A stretch of 64,000 bases of DNA from Pseudooceanicola nitratireducens. Lineage in GTDB: Bacteria; Pseudomonadota; Alphaproteobacteria; Rhodobacterales; Rhodobacteraceae. The notes below the pieces were generated by a model. The model worked only from the letters and a program-made list of their open reading frames with translations, made no database searches and had not been told where the DNA came from. Below, in pieces: positions 18,209 through 26,917 of the stretch; the stretch's first letter is position 1; every line of letters starts with the position of its first letter. The stretch spans positions 806,001-870,000 of the forward strand of contig NZ_FNZG01000001.1 of the NCBI RefSeq assembly GCF_900109195.1, in the 5' to 3' direction. Both the position numbers and the translations under genes were made by a program.

Positions 18209-18296
18209 GTGGTCCCCCTTGATGCGGCGATCATGCATCGAAGCGGGGGCGGGGGCCATCCTGCATTCAGCGCGGCAGGCAAAAGGCCGGCACAGC

Positions 18297-18329
18297 AAAA
18301 CCCCCGCCCGGCGATCGGCCGGACGGGGG
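18297..18329 (-). terminator. terminator after pepN
   Basis: On the minus strand, a 12-pair GC-rich stem (18301-18312 with 18318-18329, one G-T pair) followed by TTTT (18297-18300). Confidence 0.75.
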
Positions 18330-18368
18330 GGGGGCGTAAAATACTGGGGGGCCGTAAAAACAGCCGTA

Positions 18369-20921
18369 TCAGTCGCCTAGGATGCGGCCGACCATTTCAC
18401 CTGTATCGCGGCTAAGCCCCTTCAGCGCCGAGATCCGCAAAAGCTCGTCCCGGATCATGCCCTGCCGGTCTGCATCATAGCGCCGCCAGGTCTGGAAGGC
18501 CGAACACATGCGCGCCGTGGTCTGCGGGTTCACCGGATCAAGCTTGACCAACCAGTCCGCCATCAGGCGATAGCCCGCGCCGCTGTCGTGGTGGAACCCG
18601 GCCTGGTTCATCGCCAGCGCGCCAAAGACCGCGCGGAAGCGGTTGGGGTTGGTCATGGCGAAATCGGGCCGCTGCGTCAGCGCATCGGCCACCTGGGCGG
18701 CCAGATCGGGGCGGGCATGGGCCACCTGGATCATGAACCACTTGTCCATCACCAGCCGCTCATGCGCCCATTGCTCGGCAAACGACGCCAGTTCGAGCGA
18801 GCCGAGATCATTGGCCAGAAGCGCTGAAAGCGCGCCCATCTGCTGGGTCATATTCCCCGCATCGGCGAATTGCCCCTGGGCCACCGCCCCGCCATCGCGG
18901 CGGGTGATCAGCGACAAAAGCGCGTTGGTCAGCGACCGCTTGCCCGATTGCTCGGCGTCCGGGCGGTAGGGTGCGCGCACCAGGTGACGGTCATACAGCG
19001 GCATCAGGTCTGCCGACAACACATCGGCCATCGCGGCGCGCATCACCTCGCGCCCGTCCCAGATCGCCTGCGGATCGGGGGTGCGGCCCATGTCGGCAAA
19101 GCTTTGCGCCAGGTCATCTTCGGAGGGCAGCCCCATGCACAGGGCGCGGAAGGCCGGATCCAGCGTGTCGTCGGTGACCAGCTGGCGCAGCGCGTCCAGG
19201 TAATCGGCATCCGGGGCCGCGCCATTGCCGATCATCTCCATCAGGGCGGATTTGGCCAGCTGGCGGCCGGCCTCCCATCTGTTGAAGGGGTCGGTGTCAT
19301 GCGCCAGCAGAAAGACCTGATCGGCCTTCGAAGTCTCACGTTCCAGGATCACCGGGGCCGAGAAGCCGCGCAGGGGAGAGGCGACGGGGCGCGCCTGCAA
19401 CCCGTTGAAGGTAAAGGTCTGTTCTTCCTCGACCAGCTCCAGCAGGGTGGTCGGCACGACCTCTTGGCCGGTGCGGTCCAGCAGACCGATGGCAAAGGGG
19501 ATGACCTGGGGTTTCTTGTCGCTCTGGCCGGGCGTGGCGGGCAGCACCTGTTTCAGCGTGACCGAGAACTGGTCGCCCTTCCAGTCTTCGGTCATGACCA
19601 CCTTGGGCGTGCCGGCCTGGGAATACCAGCGCTTGAACTGCGACAGGTCGCGGCCCGTCGCATCCTGGAATACCTTCAACCAATCCTCGATCGTGCAGGC
19701 CTGGCCATCGTGGCGGTCAAAGTACAGATCCAGCGCGCGGGCATAGGCGTCATCCCCGACCAGCCGTTTCAGCATCCCGATGACCTCGGCCCCTTTTTCA
19801 TAGACCGTGGCGGTGTAGAAATTGTTGATCTCTTGAAAGCTTTCGGGCCGGACGGGATGCGCCAGCGGCCCGCCGTCTTCGCGGAATTGCCGCCCGCGCA
19901 GGTCCAGCACGTCGGAAATCCGCTTCACCGGTTCCGACCGCATGTCGGCGGTGAACTGGGCGTCGCGGAAGACGGTCAGCCCTTCCTTCAGGCACAGCTG
20001 GAACCAGTCGCGGCAGGTGATGCGGTTGCCGGTCCAGTTGTGGAAATACTCATGCGCGATGATCGCCTCGATCCGTTCGAAATTGGCGTCCGTCGCGGTG
20101 CGCGCATTGGCCAGAACAGCGGAAGAGTTGAAGATGTTCAGCCCCTTGTTCTCCATCGCGCCCATGTTGAAATCGTCGACGGCAACGATGTTGAAGATGT
20201 CGAGGTCGTATTCCCGGCCATAGACCTCTTCGTCCCAGGTCATCGACTTTTTCAGCGCCTCAAGGGCAAAGTCGCATTTGTCCTCGTCGCCCGGACGGAC
20301 CCAGATGTTCAGCTCGACCTTGTTTCCCGACCGGGTGGTGAAATCGCCGGGCAGGTTCACCAATTCGCCCGCGACCAGCGCAAACAGATAGGCGGGCTTG
20401 GGCCAGGGGTCGTGCCATTCGGCAAAGCCATCGCCCGCCTCGCCCTTGTTGCCGTTGGACAAAAGCACCGGCAGGTCGCTCTCGATCCGCACGGTGAAGG
20501 GGGCCATCACGTCGGGACGGTCGGGGTAATAGGTGATCTTGCGGAAGCCCTGCGCCTCACACTGGGTCGAATACATGCCGTTCGACATGTACAGCCCCTC
20601 CAGTGCGGTGTTCGTGGCGGGCGAAATCTCGACCTCGGCCTCCCAGGTAAAGGGGCCTTCGGGGACATCGCAGGTCAGGCCCTGGCCGGTCACCTGCGGG
20701 GTGACATCCTGACCGTCGATCCTGGCCCAGATCAGGCTCAGCTCCTCGCCCTCAAGAAAGAAGCTGCGGTCGCTGACGGCGGCATTCGGCACAAAGCGCA
20801 CCCGCGACACGACGCGCGTGGCCTTGGGCGACAGGCGGAAGGTCAGGTGCACATCTTCAACCAGCCAGGACGGCGGGGTGTAATCCTTCAGATAGATCGT
20901 CGGATTTGCTGCGTCTTTCAT
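18369..20921 (-). CDS. pepN: aminopeptidase N (M1 family)
   Basis: A cytoplasmic zinc aminopeptidase of 850 residues that removes N-terminal residues from peptides. Exopeptidase motif GAMEN is at residues 254-258 and the zinc motif HEYFH at 290-294 with the third ligand Glu313 in LKEGLT, all intact. The layout (N-terminal beta domain, thermolysin-like catalytic domain, beta sandwich, helical C-terminal domain) fits the E. coli-type PepN. The start at 20921 (MKDAANPT) was chosen for its GGAGG ribosome binding site and family-like beginning; the 64 extra residues to 21113 are rejected. Monocistronic, with a terminator. It is the second aminopeptidase in the window, after the aminopeptidase P gene. 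Confidence 0.96.
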   Translation of the reverse strand: MKDAANPTIYLKDYTPPSWLVEDVHLTFRLSPKATRVVSRVRFVPNAAVSDRSFFLEGEELSLIWARIDGQDVTPQVTGQGLTCDVPEGPFTWEAEVEISPATNTALEGLYMSNGMYSTQCEAQGFRKITYYPDRPDVMAPFTVRIESDLPVLLSNGNKGEAGDGFAEWHDPWPKPAYLFALVAGELVNLPGDFTTRSGNKVELNIWVRPGDEDKCDFALEALKKSMTWDEEVYGREYDLDIFNIVAVDDFNMGAMENKGLNIFNSSAVLANARTATDANFERIEAIIAHEYFHNWTGNRITCRDWFQLCLKEGLTVFRDAQFTADMRSEPVKRISDVLDLRGRQFREDGGPLAHPVRPESFQEINNFYTATVYEKGAEVIGMLKRLVGDDAYARALDLYFDRHDGQACTIEDWLKVFQDATGRDLSQFKRWYSQAGTPKVVMTEDWKGDQFSVTLKQVLPATPGQSDKKPQVIPFAIGLLDRTGQEVVPTTLLELVEEEQTFTFNGLQARPVASPLRGFSAPVILERETSKADQVFLLAHDTDPFNRWEAGRQLAKSALMEMIGNGAAPDADYLDALRQLVTDDTLDPAFRALCMGLPSEDDLAQSFADMGRTPDPQAIWDGREVMRAAMADVLSADLMPLYDRHLVRAPYRPDAEQSGKRSLTNALLSLITRRDGGAVAQGQFADAGNMTQQMGALSALLANDLGSLELASFAEQWAHERLVMDKWFMIQVAHARPDLAAQVADALTQRPDFAMTNPNRFRAVFGALAMNQAGFHHDSGAGYRLMADWLVKLDPVNPQTTARMCSAFQTWRRYDADRQGMIRDELLRISALKGLSRDTGEMVGRILGD

Positions 20922-21103
20922 CCCTGCCTCCGGTGCGGTCGTGCCTGTGGTGTTCCAGCAGTCTTGTTCCAGCCGGGGCAGGGGGATGCAAGGGGCGGTG
21001 GCCGCGCCTGCCGTCGCGGCGCGGTCAATTTTGAACCGATCGGCGGGTTTTTGCGTTGGTCCCCCAGAGCAACCTGACCGCACAAGCAACAAAGGAACAC
21101 GCC

Positions 21104-21298
21104 ATGTCCGCACCGACCACCAATATCGAACGCCAGGCCGGCAACCATCGCGCGCCCATCTGGGGCATCCTCGCCGCGCTGGTCTTTGGCGGGCTCATGG
21201 GAGCCGCGATCACCTTCTCGGCGACCAACACCGACGACCCCGAGGGAGCGAATGCGCAGATCGACGGGCGCACCGGGGCGGTTGTCGAAACCGAGTGA
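21104..21298 (+). CDS. small single-pass membrane protein
   Basis: A 64-residue protein of unknown function. It has a short polar N-terminus (MSAPTTNIERQAGNHRAP), one hydrophobic helix (about residues 19-39, WGILAALVFGGLMGAAITF) and an acidic tail (DDPEGANAQIDG). The start at 21104 is supported by AAAGGA eight bases upstream. It is divergent from pepN and lies 119 bases before the glutamine-amidotransferase-like gene; the gap carries no recognised terminator, so co-transcription is possible. Small conserved single-helix proteins like this are common in Rhodobacteraceae but I cannot give it a name. Confidence 0.6.
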   Translation: MSAPTTNIERQAGNHRAPIWGILAALVFGGLMGAAITFSATNTDDPEGANAQIDGRTGAVVETE

Positions 21299-21417
21299 CC
21301 GCATCACTGCACAATTGCCGGGCAGAGCGAAGGGACTTTGCGCTGACGCACAGTCAGCGCCGTTCCCGCCCGGCTGGGGGCCGTGTATAAGGGGATAACA
21401 CAAAGGATCGCACCCAA

Positions 21418-22197
21418 ATGGCACGCCCCCGTATCGGCATCATCACCAACCTTCACATCGTCAACGACAGCTACCGCACCCATGCCGGTGGCGTGATGAA
21501 TTCAGAAGCGGTGGCCGAGGTCTCGGGCGGGCTGCCCCTGCTGATTCCCGCCGATCCGCGCCTGTGCTCGGTCGAGGACCTGATGGAGAACTTTGACGGT
21601 TTCGTCCTGACCGGCGGCCGTCCGAACGTGCATCCCGAAGAATACGGCGAGGCCGAGACCGAAGCCCATGGGGCCTTCGACCGCGCCCGCGACGCCATCA
21701 CCCTGCCGTTGGTGCGGGCCTGCGTCGACCGCGGTCAGCCGATCCTGGGCATCTGCCGCGGTTTCCAGGAGGTCGCAGTGGCCATGGGATCCGCCCTGCA
21801 CCCCGAGATCCGCGATGTGGAAGGCCGGATGAACCACCGCATGCCCCCCGTCGGCACGGTCGAGGAACGATTTGCCCTGCGCCACAAGGTGACGCTGACC
21901 GAAGGCGGGCCGTTCCACCGGCTTCTGGGCGCAACCCAGGTGATGACCAACACGTTGCACGGTCAGGCGGTGATCCGCGCCGGGGAACGCTTTGTCATCG
22001 ACGGCACCGCCCCCGACGGCACGGCCGAGGCGGCCTATGTCAAGGACGCCCCCGGGTTCACGCTGTCCGTGCAATGGCATCCGGAATTCAACGCCGGCCA
22101 GGATCCCGTGTCCCGCCCGCTGTTCGAGGCCTTCGGCGATGCCGCCCGTGCCTGGATGGACGCCCGCCGCCCCGTTGCCTGGGCCAAAAGCGCCTGA
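21418..22197 (+). CDS. class I glutamine amidotransferase-like hydrolase (peptidase C26)
   Basis: A 259-residue single-domain hydrolase of the gamma-glutamyl-GABA hydrolase (PuuD-like) group. The catalytic triad is visible: Cys113 in GICRGFQE, His221 and Glu223 in QWHPEF. Members hydrolyse gamma-glutamyl amide bonds in cytoplasmic polyamine or amine catabolism, but none of the other puu genes is nearby, so the substrate is unproven. The start MARPRIGIITN at 21418 fits the beta-strand beginning of the fold. It converges on the molybdenum hydroxylase operon. Confidence 0.87.
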   Translation: MARPRIGIITNLHIVNDSYRTHAGGVMNSEAVAEVSGGLPLLIPADPRLCSVEDLMENFDGFVLTGGRPNVHPEEYGEAETEAHGAFDRARDAITLPLVRACVDRGQPILGICRGFQEVAVAMGSALHPEIRDVEGRMNHRMPPVGTVEERFALRHKVTLTEGGPFHRLLGATQVMTNTLHGQAVIRAGERFVIDGTAPDGTAEAAYVKDAPGFTLSVQWHPEFNAGQDPVSRPLFEAFGDAARAWMDARRPVAWAKSA

Positions 22198-22286
22198 GCT
22201 TTACTGACGCCCCGCGCCCGCCCTAGGCATGCCACCAAGCGAGGCGCGCACGGCCGGGCGCGACAAGCGGCCCGACCGTTCCGTTT

Positions 22287-24533
22287 CTAGATCGCAAAGT
22301 CGAACTGATCCGCCAGCGGCAGTCGCCGCGCGCGAACGCCCGTCAGGTCGTACAATGCATTGGCGAGCGCCGAGGCCGCGGGCGGCGTGCCCGGCTCTCC
22401 GATACCGCTGATGCGGTGGCCGTTTTCCAGGATGCGGATATCCACCACCTCGGGCATCGTATGCATGCGGATCGCGTCGTAATCGTAGAAGTTCTGCTGT
22501 TCCGCCGCGCCATCGGCAAAGGTGATCTGCTGGTGCAGCGCCGCCGACAGCCCATAGGCCATGCCGCCAAACAGCTGCGCCCGAACGTTCTGCGGATCGA
22601 TCGCGCGGCCGGGGTCGGCGGCGATCCAGGCCTTGGCGATCTTGATGCCCGCGTCGGTCTGCTGCACCTCGATCACCTCGGCCACCGGCGTGCCGAAGGA
22701 ATAGCAGAAGCCCACGCCCCGGCCCACGCCCTCGGGCGTTGTGCCGGTCCAGTTGCAGGCATCGCCCACGGCCTCCAGCACCTTGGCGGACCGGCTGTCT
22801 TCCCCCCGCATCAGGTCCAGGCGGAAGGCCAGCGGATCGGTGCCCGCCGCATGGGCCATCTCGTCCAGGAAGCTGTCGAAGAAGAAGGCGTTGACCGACG
22901 ACCCGACCGACCGCCAGGGCCCCACGGGCACGCCCACATCGGCCAGGTAGCCGCGGATGCGCGCATTGGGAATGCCATAGGGCTGGTCAAAGGCCCCCTC
23001 CACATGGCCCTTGTCGGGACCCGAGGGCGCAAAGCCAAACAGGATCTTCATGAAGGACGCCGTGGCCGATTGCCCGGCGATCCGTCCGTCCAGCATGACC
23101 GCCCGGCCATCCTTGACCGCACCGCGGAAGGACCCGATCGCGCCGGGGCGATAGTACCCGTGGCCCATGTCCTCTTCGCGCGACCACAGCAGCTGCACCG
23201 GCTCGCCCGGCATTTTCGCGGCCAGCCGCGCGGCATAGCGGGTGAAGTCCAGGAAGCCGCGCCGCCCGAAGCCGCCGCCCATCAGGGTGGTGTGCATCTC
23301 GACCGCCTCGACCTCCAGCCCGACCTCTTCCGCCGCGACCTTGCGCGAATGGATCGGGGCCTGGTTGCCCGACCAGATCTCAAGCCGGTCACCGTGGAAC
23401 AGCGCGGTGGCGCTGAGCGGTTCCATCTGCGCATGGCTCAGGTAGGGCACGGAGTATTCCGCCGTGACCTCGACCGCGCGCTCGGGCAGGGGGGCCGTCA
23501 CGTCGCCCCGTTCGAGCATGGTGGAATTCGCCTCTCCCTCCATCGCGCGGGCGATTTCGGCATAGATTTCGTCCGTGGTCTCGGGGTGGGTGCCCTTGAC
23601 CCAGTCGATCACCACGGCCTCGGCCCCCTGCATCGCGGACCAGGAGTTGTTGGCGATCACCGCCACGCCGTCGCCCAGGCCCACGACCTTTTCGACCCCG
23701 GGCAGCTTCAGCGCCTCGGTGTCGTCAAAGCCCGCCATGGTGCCGCCCTGATGCGGGTTGCGTTTGAGCGCCGCGAATTTCATGCCGGGCAGGCGCACGT
23801 CGATTGAAAACTGGGCCGTGCCGGTGGCCTTGGGGGCCTGATCGTGGCGCGGCTGGCTTTGGCCGATCAGTTTCCAGTCGCGCGGATTGCGCAGGCGGGG
23901 CGTCTCGGGCTCAAGCACGGCCGCCTCAAGCGCCAGGTCGACATAGGTCAGCCTTGTGCCGTCGGGGGCGATCACCGCGCCGCCTTCGGTCTTCAGCTTG
24001 GACCGCGCCACGCCCAGCCGCTGCGCCGCCGCCTCTTTCAAAGTTTCCCGGGCCGAGGCCCCGGCCTGCCGCATCTTGTCGAACCCGTCCACCATCGAGG
24101 TGGAGCCGCCGGTGATCTGACCATCCAGCAGTTTGCCCGCGACGCTCAGGTAACCGCCCAGGGTCTCTTGCCAGCCTGACAGCTTGTAATCGGCCGTGGG
24201 GAACAGCTGCGTGCCCATGCCCCGGTTGTAATAGGCCTTGCCCGGCGGGCCGTGTTCGATGCGCAGGTCGGCGGGATCCATGTCCAGCTCTTCCGCGGCA
24301 AGGGTGGCCCAAGTGGTCTGCACGCCCTGGCCCATCTCGGCCTTGGGCACGATGATGGTGACGCCCTTTTCGTCGATCACCACGAAGGGGTTCAGCGCCA
24401 CTTCGCCGTCTTCCGGCGTCAGCGGGTTCGGCGCGGGCTTGCGGGCGACATAGACGCCAAAGGCCACGCCGCCGACCACGGCGGCCGAGCCGATCAGGAA
24501 CGTGCGGCGGGCGATCTTTCCAATACGCGACAT
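22287..24533 (-). CDS. molybdenum hydroxylase large subunit (IorB-like), Tat-exported
   Basis: A 748-residue molybdopterin-binding subunit of the xanthine dehydrogenase family, isoquinoline 1-oxidoreductase beta-type. A twin-arginine signal is at the N-terminus (ARRTFLIGSAAVVGGVAFG), so the complex is likely exported, folded, to the periplasm with the small subunit. Cofactor-loop signatures include GGGFGRRGF, and the catalytic Glu lies in GIGEPGTPP (residue 713). Such enzymes hydroxylate N-heterocycles or oxidise aldehydes; the substrate here is unknown. It follows the iron-sulfur subunit gene after only three bases. No cytochrome c subunit gene and no XdhC-type chaperone adjoin it. Confidence 0.87.
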   Translation of the reverse strand: MSRIGKIARRTFLIGSAAVVGGVAFGVYVARKPAPNPLTPEDGEVALNPFVVIDEKGVTIIVPKAEMGQGVQTTWATLAAEELDMDPADLRIEHGPPGKAYYNRGMGTQLFPTADYKLSGWQETLGGYLSVAGKLLDGQITGGSTSMVDGFDKMRQAGASARETLKEAAAQRLGVARSKLKTEGGAVIAPDGTRLTYVDLALEAAVLEPETPRLRNPRDWKLIGQSQPRHDQAPKATGTAQFSIDVRLPGMKFAALKRNPHQGGTMAGFDDTEALKLPGVEKVVGLGDGVAVIANNSWSAMQGAEAVVIDWVKGTHPETTDEIYAEIARAMEGEANSTMLERGDVTAPLPERAVEVTAEYSVPYLSHAQMEPLSATALFHGDRLEIWSGNQAPIHSRKVAAEEVGLEVEAVEMHTTLMGGGFGRRGFLDFTRYAARLAAKMPGEPVQLLWSREEDMGHGYYRPGAIGSFRGAVKDGRAVMLDGRIAGQSATASFMKILFGFAPSGPDKGHVEGAFDQPYGIPNARIRGYLADVGVPVGPWRSVGSSVNAFFFDSFLDEMAHAAGTDPLAFRLDLMRGEDSRSAKVLEAVGDACNWTGTTPEGVGRGVGFCYSFGTPVAEVIEVQQTDAGIKIAKAWIAADPGRAIDPQNVRAQLFGGMAYGLSAALHQQITFADGAAEQQNFYDYDAIRMHTMPEVVDIRILENGHRISGIGEPGTPPAASALANALYDLTGVRARRLPLADQFDFAI

Positions 24534-24536
24534 GGA

Positions 24537-24998
24537 TCAGGCCTCCTGCATCTTGGCGGCGGCATCATGGATGGCCGCGCGGATCCGGGGGTAGGTGCCA
24601 CAGCGGCACAGGTTTCCCTGCATGGCGGCGTCGATGTCGTCATCCGTCGGGCGCGGCGTTTCCGCCAGAAGGGCGGCCGCCTGCATGATCTGGCCGGACT
24701 GGCAATAGCCGCATTGCGCCACCTGGTGGTCGACCCAGGCCTGTTGCAGCACCGACAGGTTTTCCGGCGTGCCGGTGCCTTCAATCGTCGTGACCTCTCC
24801 CCAGACATCGCCGATGGCGACCTGGCAGGACCGCACGGCCTCTCCGTCGATATGCACGGTGCAGGCCCCGCAGGCGGCCACGCCGCAGCCGAACTTGGTG
24901 CCGGTCATGTTCAGCCCGTCGCGCAGCGCCCAGAGAAGGGGCACCTCGTCGGGCAGGTCGACGCTGTGCGCCGTGCCGTTGATCGTCAGATTGGCCAT
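24537..24998 (-). CDS. molybdenum hydroxylase [2Fe-2S] subunit (IorA-like)
   Basis: A 153-residue two-cluster iron-sulfur subunit. The plant-type ferredoxin cluster uses Cys38, 43, 46 and 58 (CGVAACGAC); the second uses Cys96 and 99 (CGYC) and Cys131 and 133 (NLCRC). It passes electrons from the Mo site of the large subunit outward. Having no signal peptide of its own, it must be co-exported with the twin-arginine partner. The start at 24998 (MANLTING) has GGAGAGAG just upstream; the ORF extension to 25085 is not credible. Divergent from a TetR regulator with a motif-rich 115-base gap. Confidence 0.93.
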   Translation of the reverse strand: MANLTINGTAHSVDLPDEVPLLWALRDGLNMTGTKFGCGVAACGACTVHIDGEAVRSCQVAIGDVWGEVTTIEGTGTPENLSVLQQAWVDHQVAQCGYCQSGQIMQAAALLAETPRPTDDDIDAAMQGNLCRCGTYPRIRAAIHDAAAKMQEA

Positions 24999-25045
24999 GG
25001 ATCTCTCTCCAGTCTCGCTGTCTGAATCACGCCTGAATGCGTTTA

Positions 25046-25084
25046 TGACAAAATGGGCGCAAAGTGTCAGGGTGTCAATTGACA
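25046..25084. promoter_or_regulatory. TetR operator region between iorA-like gene and regulator
   Basis: TGTCAATTGACA (25073-25084) is a perfect 12-base palindrome. TGACAAAATGGGCG (25046-) and TTGACAAAATAGCG (25079-) are direct repeats, and TGACA/TGTCA half-sites recur at 25046 and 25063. On the minus strand the palindrome contains a TTGACA -35-like hexamer. A repressor bound here would control both divergent genes. Confidence 0.55.
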
Positions 25085-25113
25085 AAATAGCGGGGATCTG
25101 TCAGATCGTCAGA

Positions 25114-25716
25114 ATGAACTCGCAGATCTCCATGCAACTGCTTCCCGACACAGGGGAAAAAGAGGCGCGCATCCTGAATGCCGCGCTGTCTGTCTTTGCG
25201 CTATATGGCTATCGCCGCAGTTCGATGGAGGATATCGCCAAGGCTGCCGGCATGTCGCGCGCGGCGCTTTATCAGCATTTCCGCAACAAGGATGACATCC
25301 TGTCCCGCGGGGTCGAGGCCTTCTTTGCCCTGGCCGCCCAGGACCTGGCCGCCGCCCTTGTTCCCGCCCGCCCGGTGGTCGAGGCGCTGCGCGAAGGCTG
25401 TCTGTCGCAGACCGGCGGGCTGGCCCAGGCGCTGCTGGACAGTCCCCATGGCGAAGAACTGATGTCCTTGAAGCTGGGCACGACCCAGGATGAGATCACC
25501 GAAGGCAATGGCCGCCTGGTGTCGATCTGGGCCGACTGGCTGGCGCAAGAGGCCGGCGCAGGCCGCATCACCCTGCACGGAGCCGCCCCCGCCGAGGTGG
25601 CCGAAGCGATCATGGCCGGGCAACACGGCCAGAAGATGATCGCCAGCGGGTACGAAGATTACCTGTCCCGGCTTAGGATTTTTGCCGAACTGATGGCGCG
25701 CGGCCTTCGGCCCTGA
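25114..25716 (+). CDS. TetR/AcrR family transcriptional regulator
   Basis: A 200-residue TetR-type regulator. The DNA-binding helix-turn-helix is near residues 17-63, with the segment RRSSMEDIAKAAGMSRAALYQHFRNKDDIL, a close match to the family consensus. The C-terminal part is an all-helical ligand-binding and dimerisation domain. Start ATG at 25114 or 25132; the shorter gives 194 residues. Divergent orientation and the palindromes in the shared gap make it the likely repressor of the iorAB-like operon and of itself. The inducer is unknown, perhaps the enzyme's own heterocyclic or aldehyde substrate. Confidence 0.9.
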   Translation: MNSQISMQLLPDTGEKEARILNAALSVFALYGYRRSSMEDIAKAAGMSRAALYQHFRNKDDILSRGVEAFFALAAQDLAAALVPARPVVEALREGCLSQTGGLAQALLDSPHGEELMSLKLGTTQDEITEGNGRLVSIWADWLAQEAGAGRITLHGAAPAEVAEAIMAGQHGQKMIASGYEDYLSRLRIFAELMARGLRP

Positions 25717-25780
25717 CGCGGCTCAAGACAAACGCGGGGACACGTGCCATCCGGCGCATGCCCCCGACGTGAAGTGCTCC

Positions 25781-25800
25781 CAGATCAGACCAGATCAGAC
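25781..25800. repeat. 10-bp tandem duplication at a convergent junction
   Basis: CAGATCAGAC occurs twice in direct succession; the second copy covers the SDR stop codon. It lies between the 3' ends of the TetR and SDR genes. Confidence 0.7.
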
Positions 25801-26547
25801 TTGGCCGCCGTCGATGGCAACTTCGGTGCCATTCACGCTTTCACACAGCGGGTTGCACAGCCAGATGGCGGCGGCTGCGACCTCTTCCGGGCGGATCAGC
25901 TTCTTGTGGCGGTTCTGGTTGACCATCATGGCGCGCGCCTCGTCCGCCGAAACGCCCGCGCGTTCCGAGATCGAGTCGGTGTTGCGGGTCACGATCGGCG
26001 TATCCACATAGCCCGGGCAGATCGAATTGAAGGTGTAGGGGGCTTCCAGGAAGTCCTCGGCAAAGGACCGCATCATGCCGATCACCGCGTGTTTCGAGGT
26101 CGCATAGGCCCCGGCCCCCGGTGCCCCGCGCAGACCGGCCACGGAGGAAATCGCGATGACCCGACCCCAGTCGGTGGTCATCATGGATTTCAGGGCTTCG
26201 CGCACGGTGAAGAAACAGCCGTCCAGGTTCGTCGCCATGATCTTGCGCCAGAAGGCGCTGTCGGTCTTGTGCAGCTTCTTGCCCTCGGCGATGCCGGCAT
26301 TGGCGACGCAGATCTGGATCGGGCCGCGGGCCGCGACGGCCTCGGCCATGCGGTCGATGATCTGGGCCTCGTCGGTGACATCCATGACCATCGGGTGCAT
26401 CCCCGGCTCGGCCACCTGTTCCAGCACTTCCAGCCGGCGTCCGGTGATCGTCACCTGCGCGCCCTCGGCCACCAGGGCCCGCGCAATCGCCAGGCCGATC
26501 CCGGTGCCACCCCCCGTCACGATCGCATGTTTTCCTTGCAGCATCAT
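25795..26547 (-). CDS. short-chain dehydrogenase/reductase, 3-hydroxybutyrate-dehydrogenase-like
   Basis: A 250-residue classical SDR. The NAD(P)-binding motif is VTGGGTGIG near residues 9-17, with NAG, the catalytic Ser (ISSVAG) and Tyr/Lys (YATSK) intact. Overall it looks most like D-3-hydroxybutyrate dehydrogenase or cyclohexanol-type dehydrogenases, judging by the PYTFNSICPGYVDTPIV segment, but this is not conclusive. An in-frame GTG at 26550 precedes two ATGs; the ATG at 26547 was chosen because of the GGGAGGAGCG ribosome binding site. A palindrome sits 18 bases upstream. The gene stands alone and converges on the TetR gene. Confidence 0.86.
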   Translation of the reverse strand: MMLQGKHAIVTGGGTGIGLAIARALVAEGAQVTITGRRLEVLEQVAEPGMHPMVMDVTDEAQIIDRMAEAVAARGPIQICVANAGIAEGKKLHKTDSAFWRKIMATNLDGCFFTVREALKSMMTTDWGRVIAISSVAGLRGAPGAGAYATSKHAVIGMMRSFAEDFLEAPYTFNSICPGYVDTPIVTRNTDSISERAGVSADEARAMMVNQNRHKKLIRPEEVAAAAIWLCNPLCESVNGTEVAIDGGQV

Positions 26548-26564
26548 CACCGCTCCTCCCTTTG

Positions 26565-26581
26565 GCGGAAATTAATTCCGC
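26565..26581. promoter_or_regulatory. inverted repeat just upstream of the SDR gene
   Basis: GCGGAA-ATTAA-TTCCGC: 6-base arms around a 5-base AT core. It begins 18 bases before the start codon, overlapping the probable transcript start or -10 region, as a repressor site would. Confidence 0.4.
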
Positions 26582-26824
26582 GAAACCATACGCCAGCGCG
26601 GCGAAATCGCAAGCACTGCCCCGCCGCGCCGGATCCGGGCCATCGGCGGGCGGCAAAACCCGCTGCATGCCAAAGCTTTGCGCCTGTTTGCGGAAACACT
26701 GGAAATGCCACCTAAAGAGGATGGACAAGGCGCGGAAATCCGTGCTGACTCCGCAACGGAACGCCGCCTGACCGATAGTTCAGTTTGACTCTGCGCTGCA
26801 GAACGGGCAGATCGGCGGGGAATG

Positions 26825-26881
26825 GCCGCGCAACAATCTTGCGCGGCGCATCATCATTTGGTCGGATTATTCCGATTTTTT
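26825..26881 (+). promoter_or_regulatory. pntA leader with two hairpins, second terminator-like
   Basis: Hairpin one is GCCGCGCAA-N5-TTGCGCGGC (26825-26833 with 26839-26847). Hairpin two is TCGGA-TTAT-TCCGA (26862-26875) followed by TTTTTT to 26881, ending 37 bases before the pntA start. The layout resembles an attenuator. The 370-base gap upstream holds nothing else that I recognise. Confidence 0.4.
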
Positions 26882-26917
26882 GGAAGTCGAAGCGAAAGAA
26901 AAGGGGGGACGGATCAG

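Noticed and set aside
18870-21077. A 735-codon plus-strand open frame opposite pepN
   Set aside because: Long only because of high GC; codon pattern and composition are those of an antisense frame.
26705-26788. Leader peptide for attenuation in front of pntA
   Set aside because: A 27-codon frame exists but has no clear ribosome binding site, no codon bias and no link to the hairpins.
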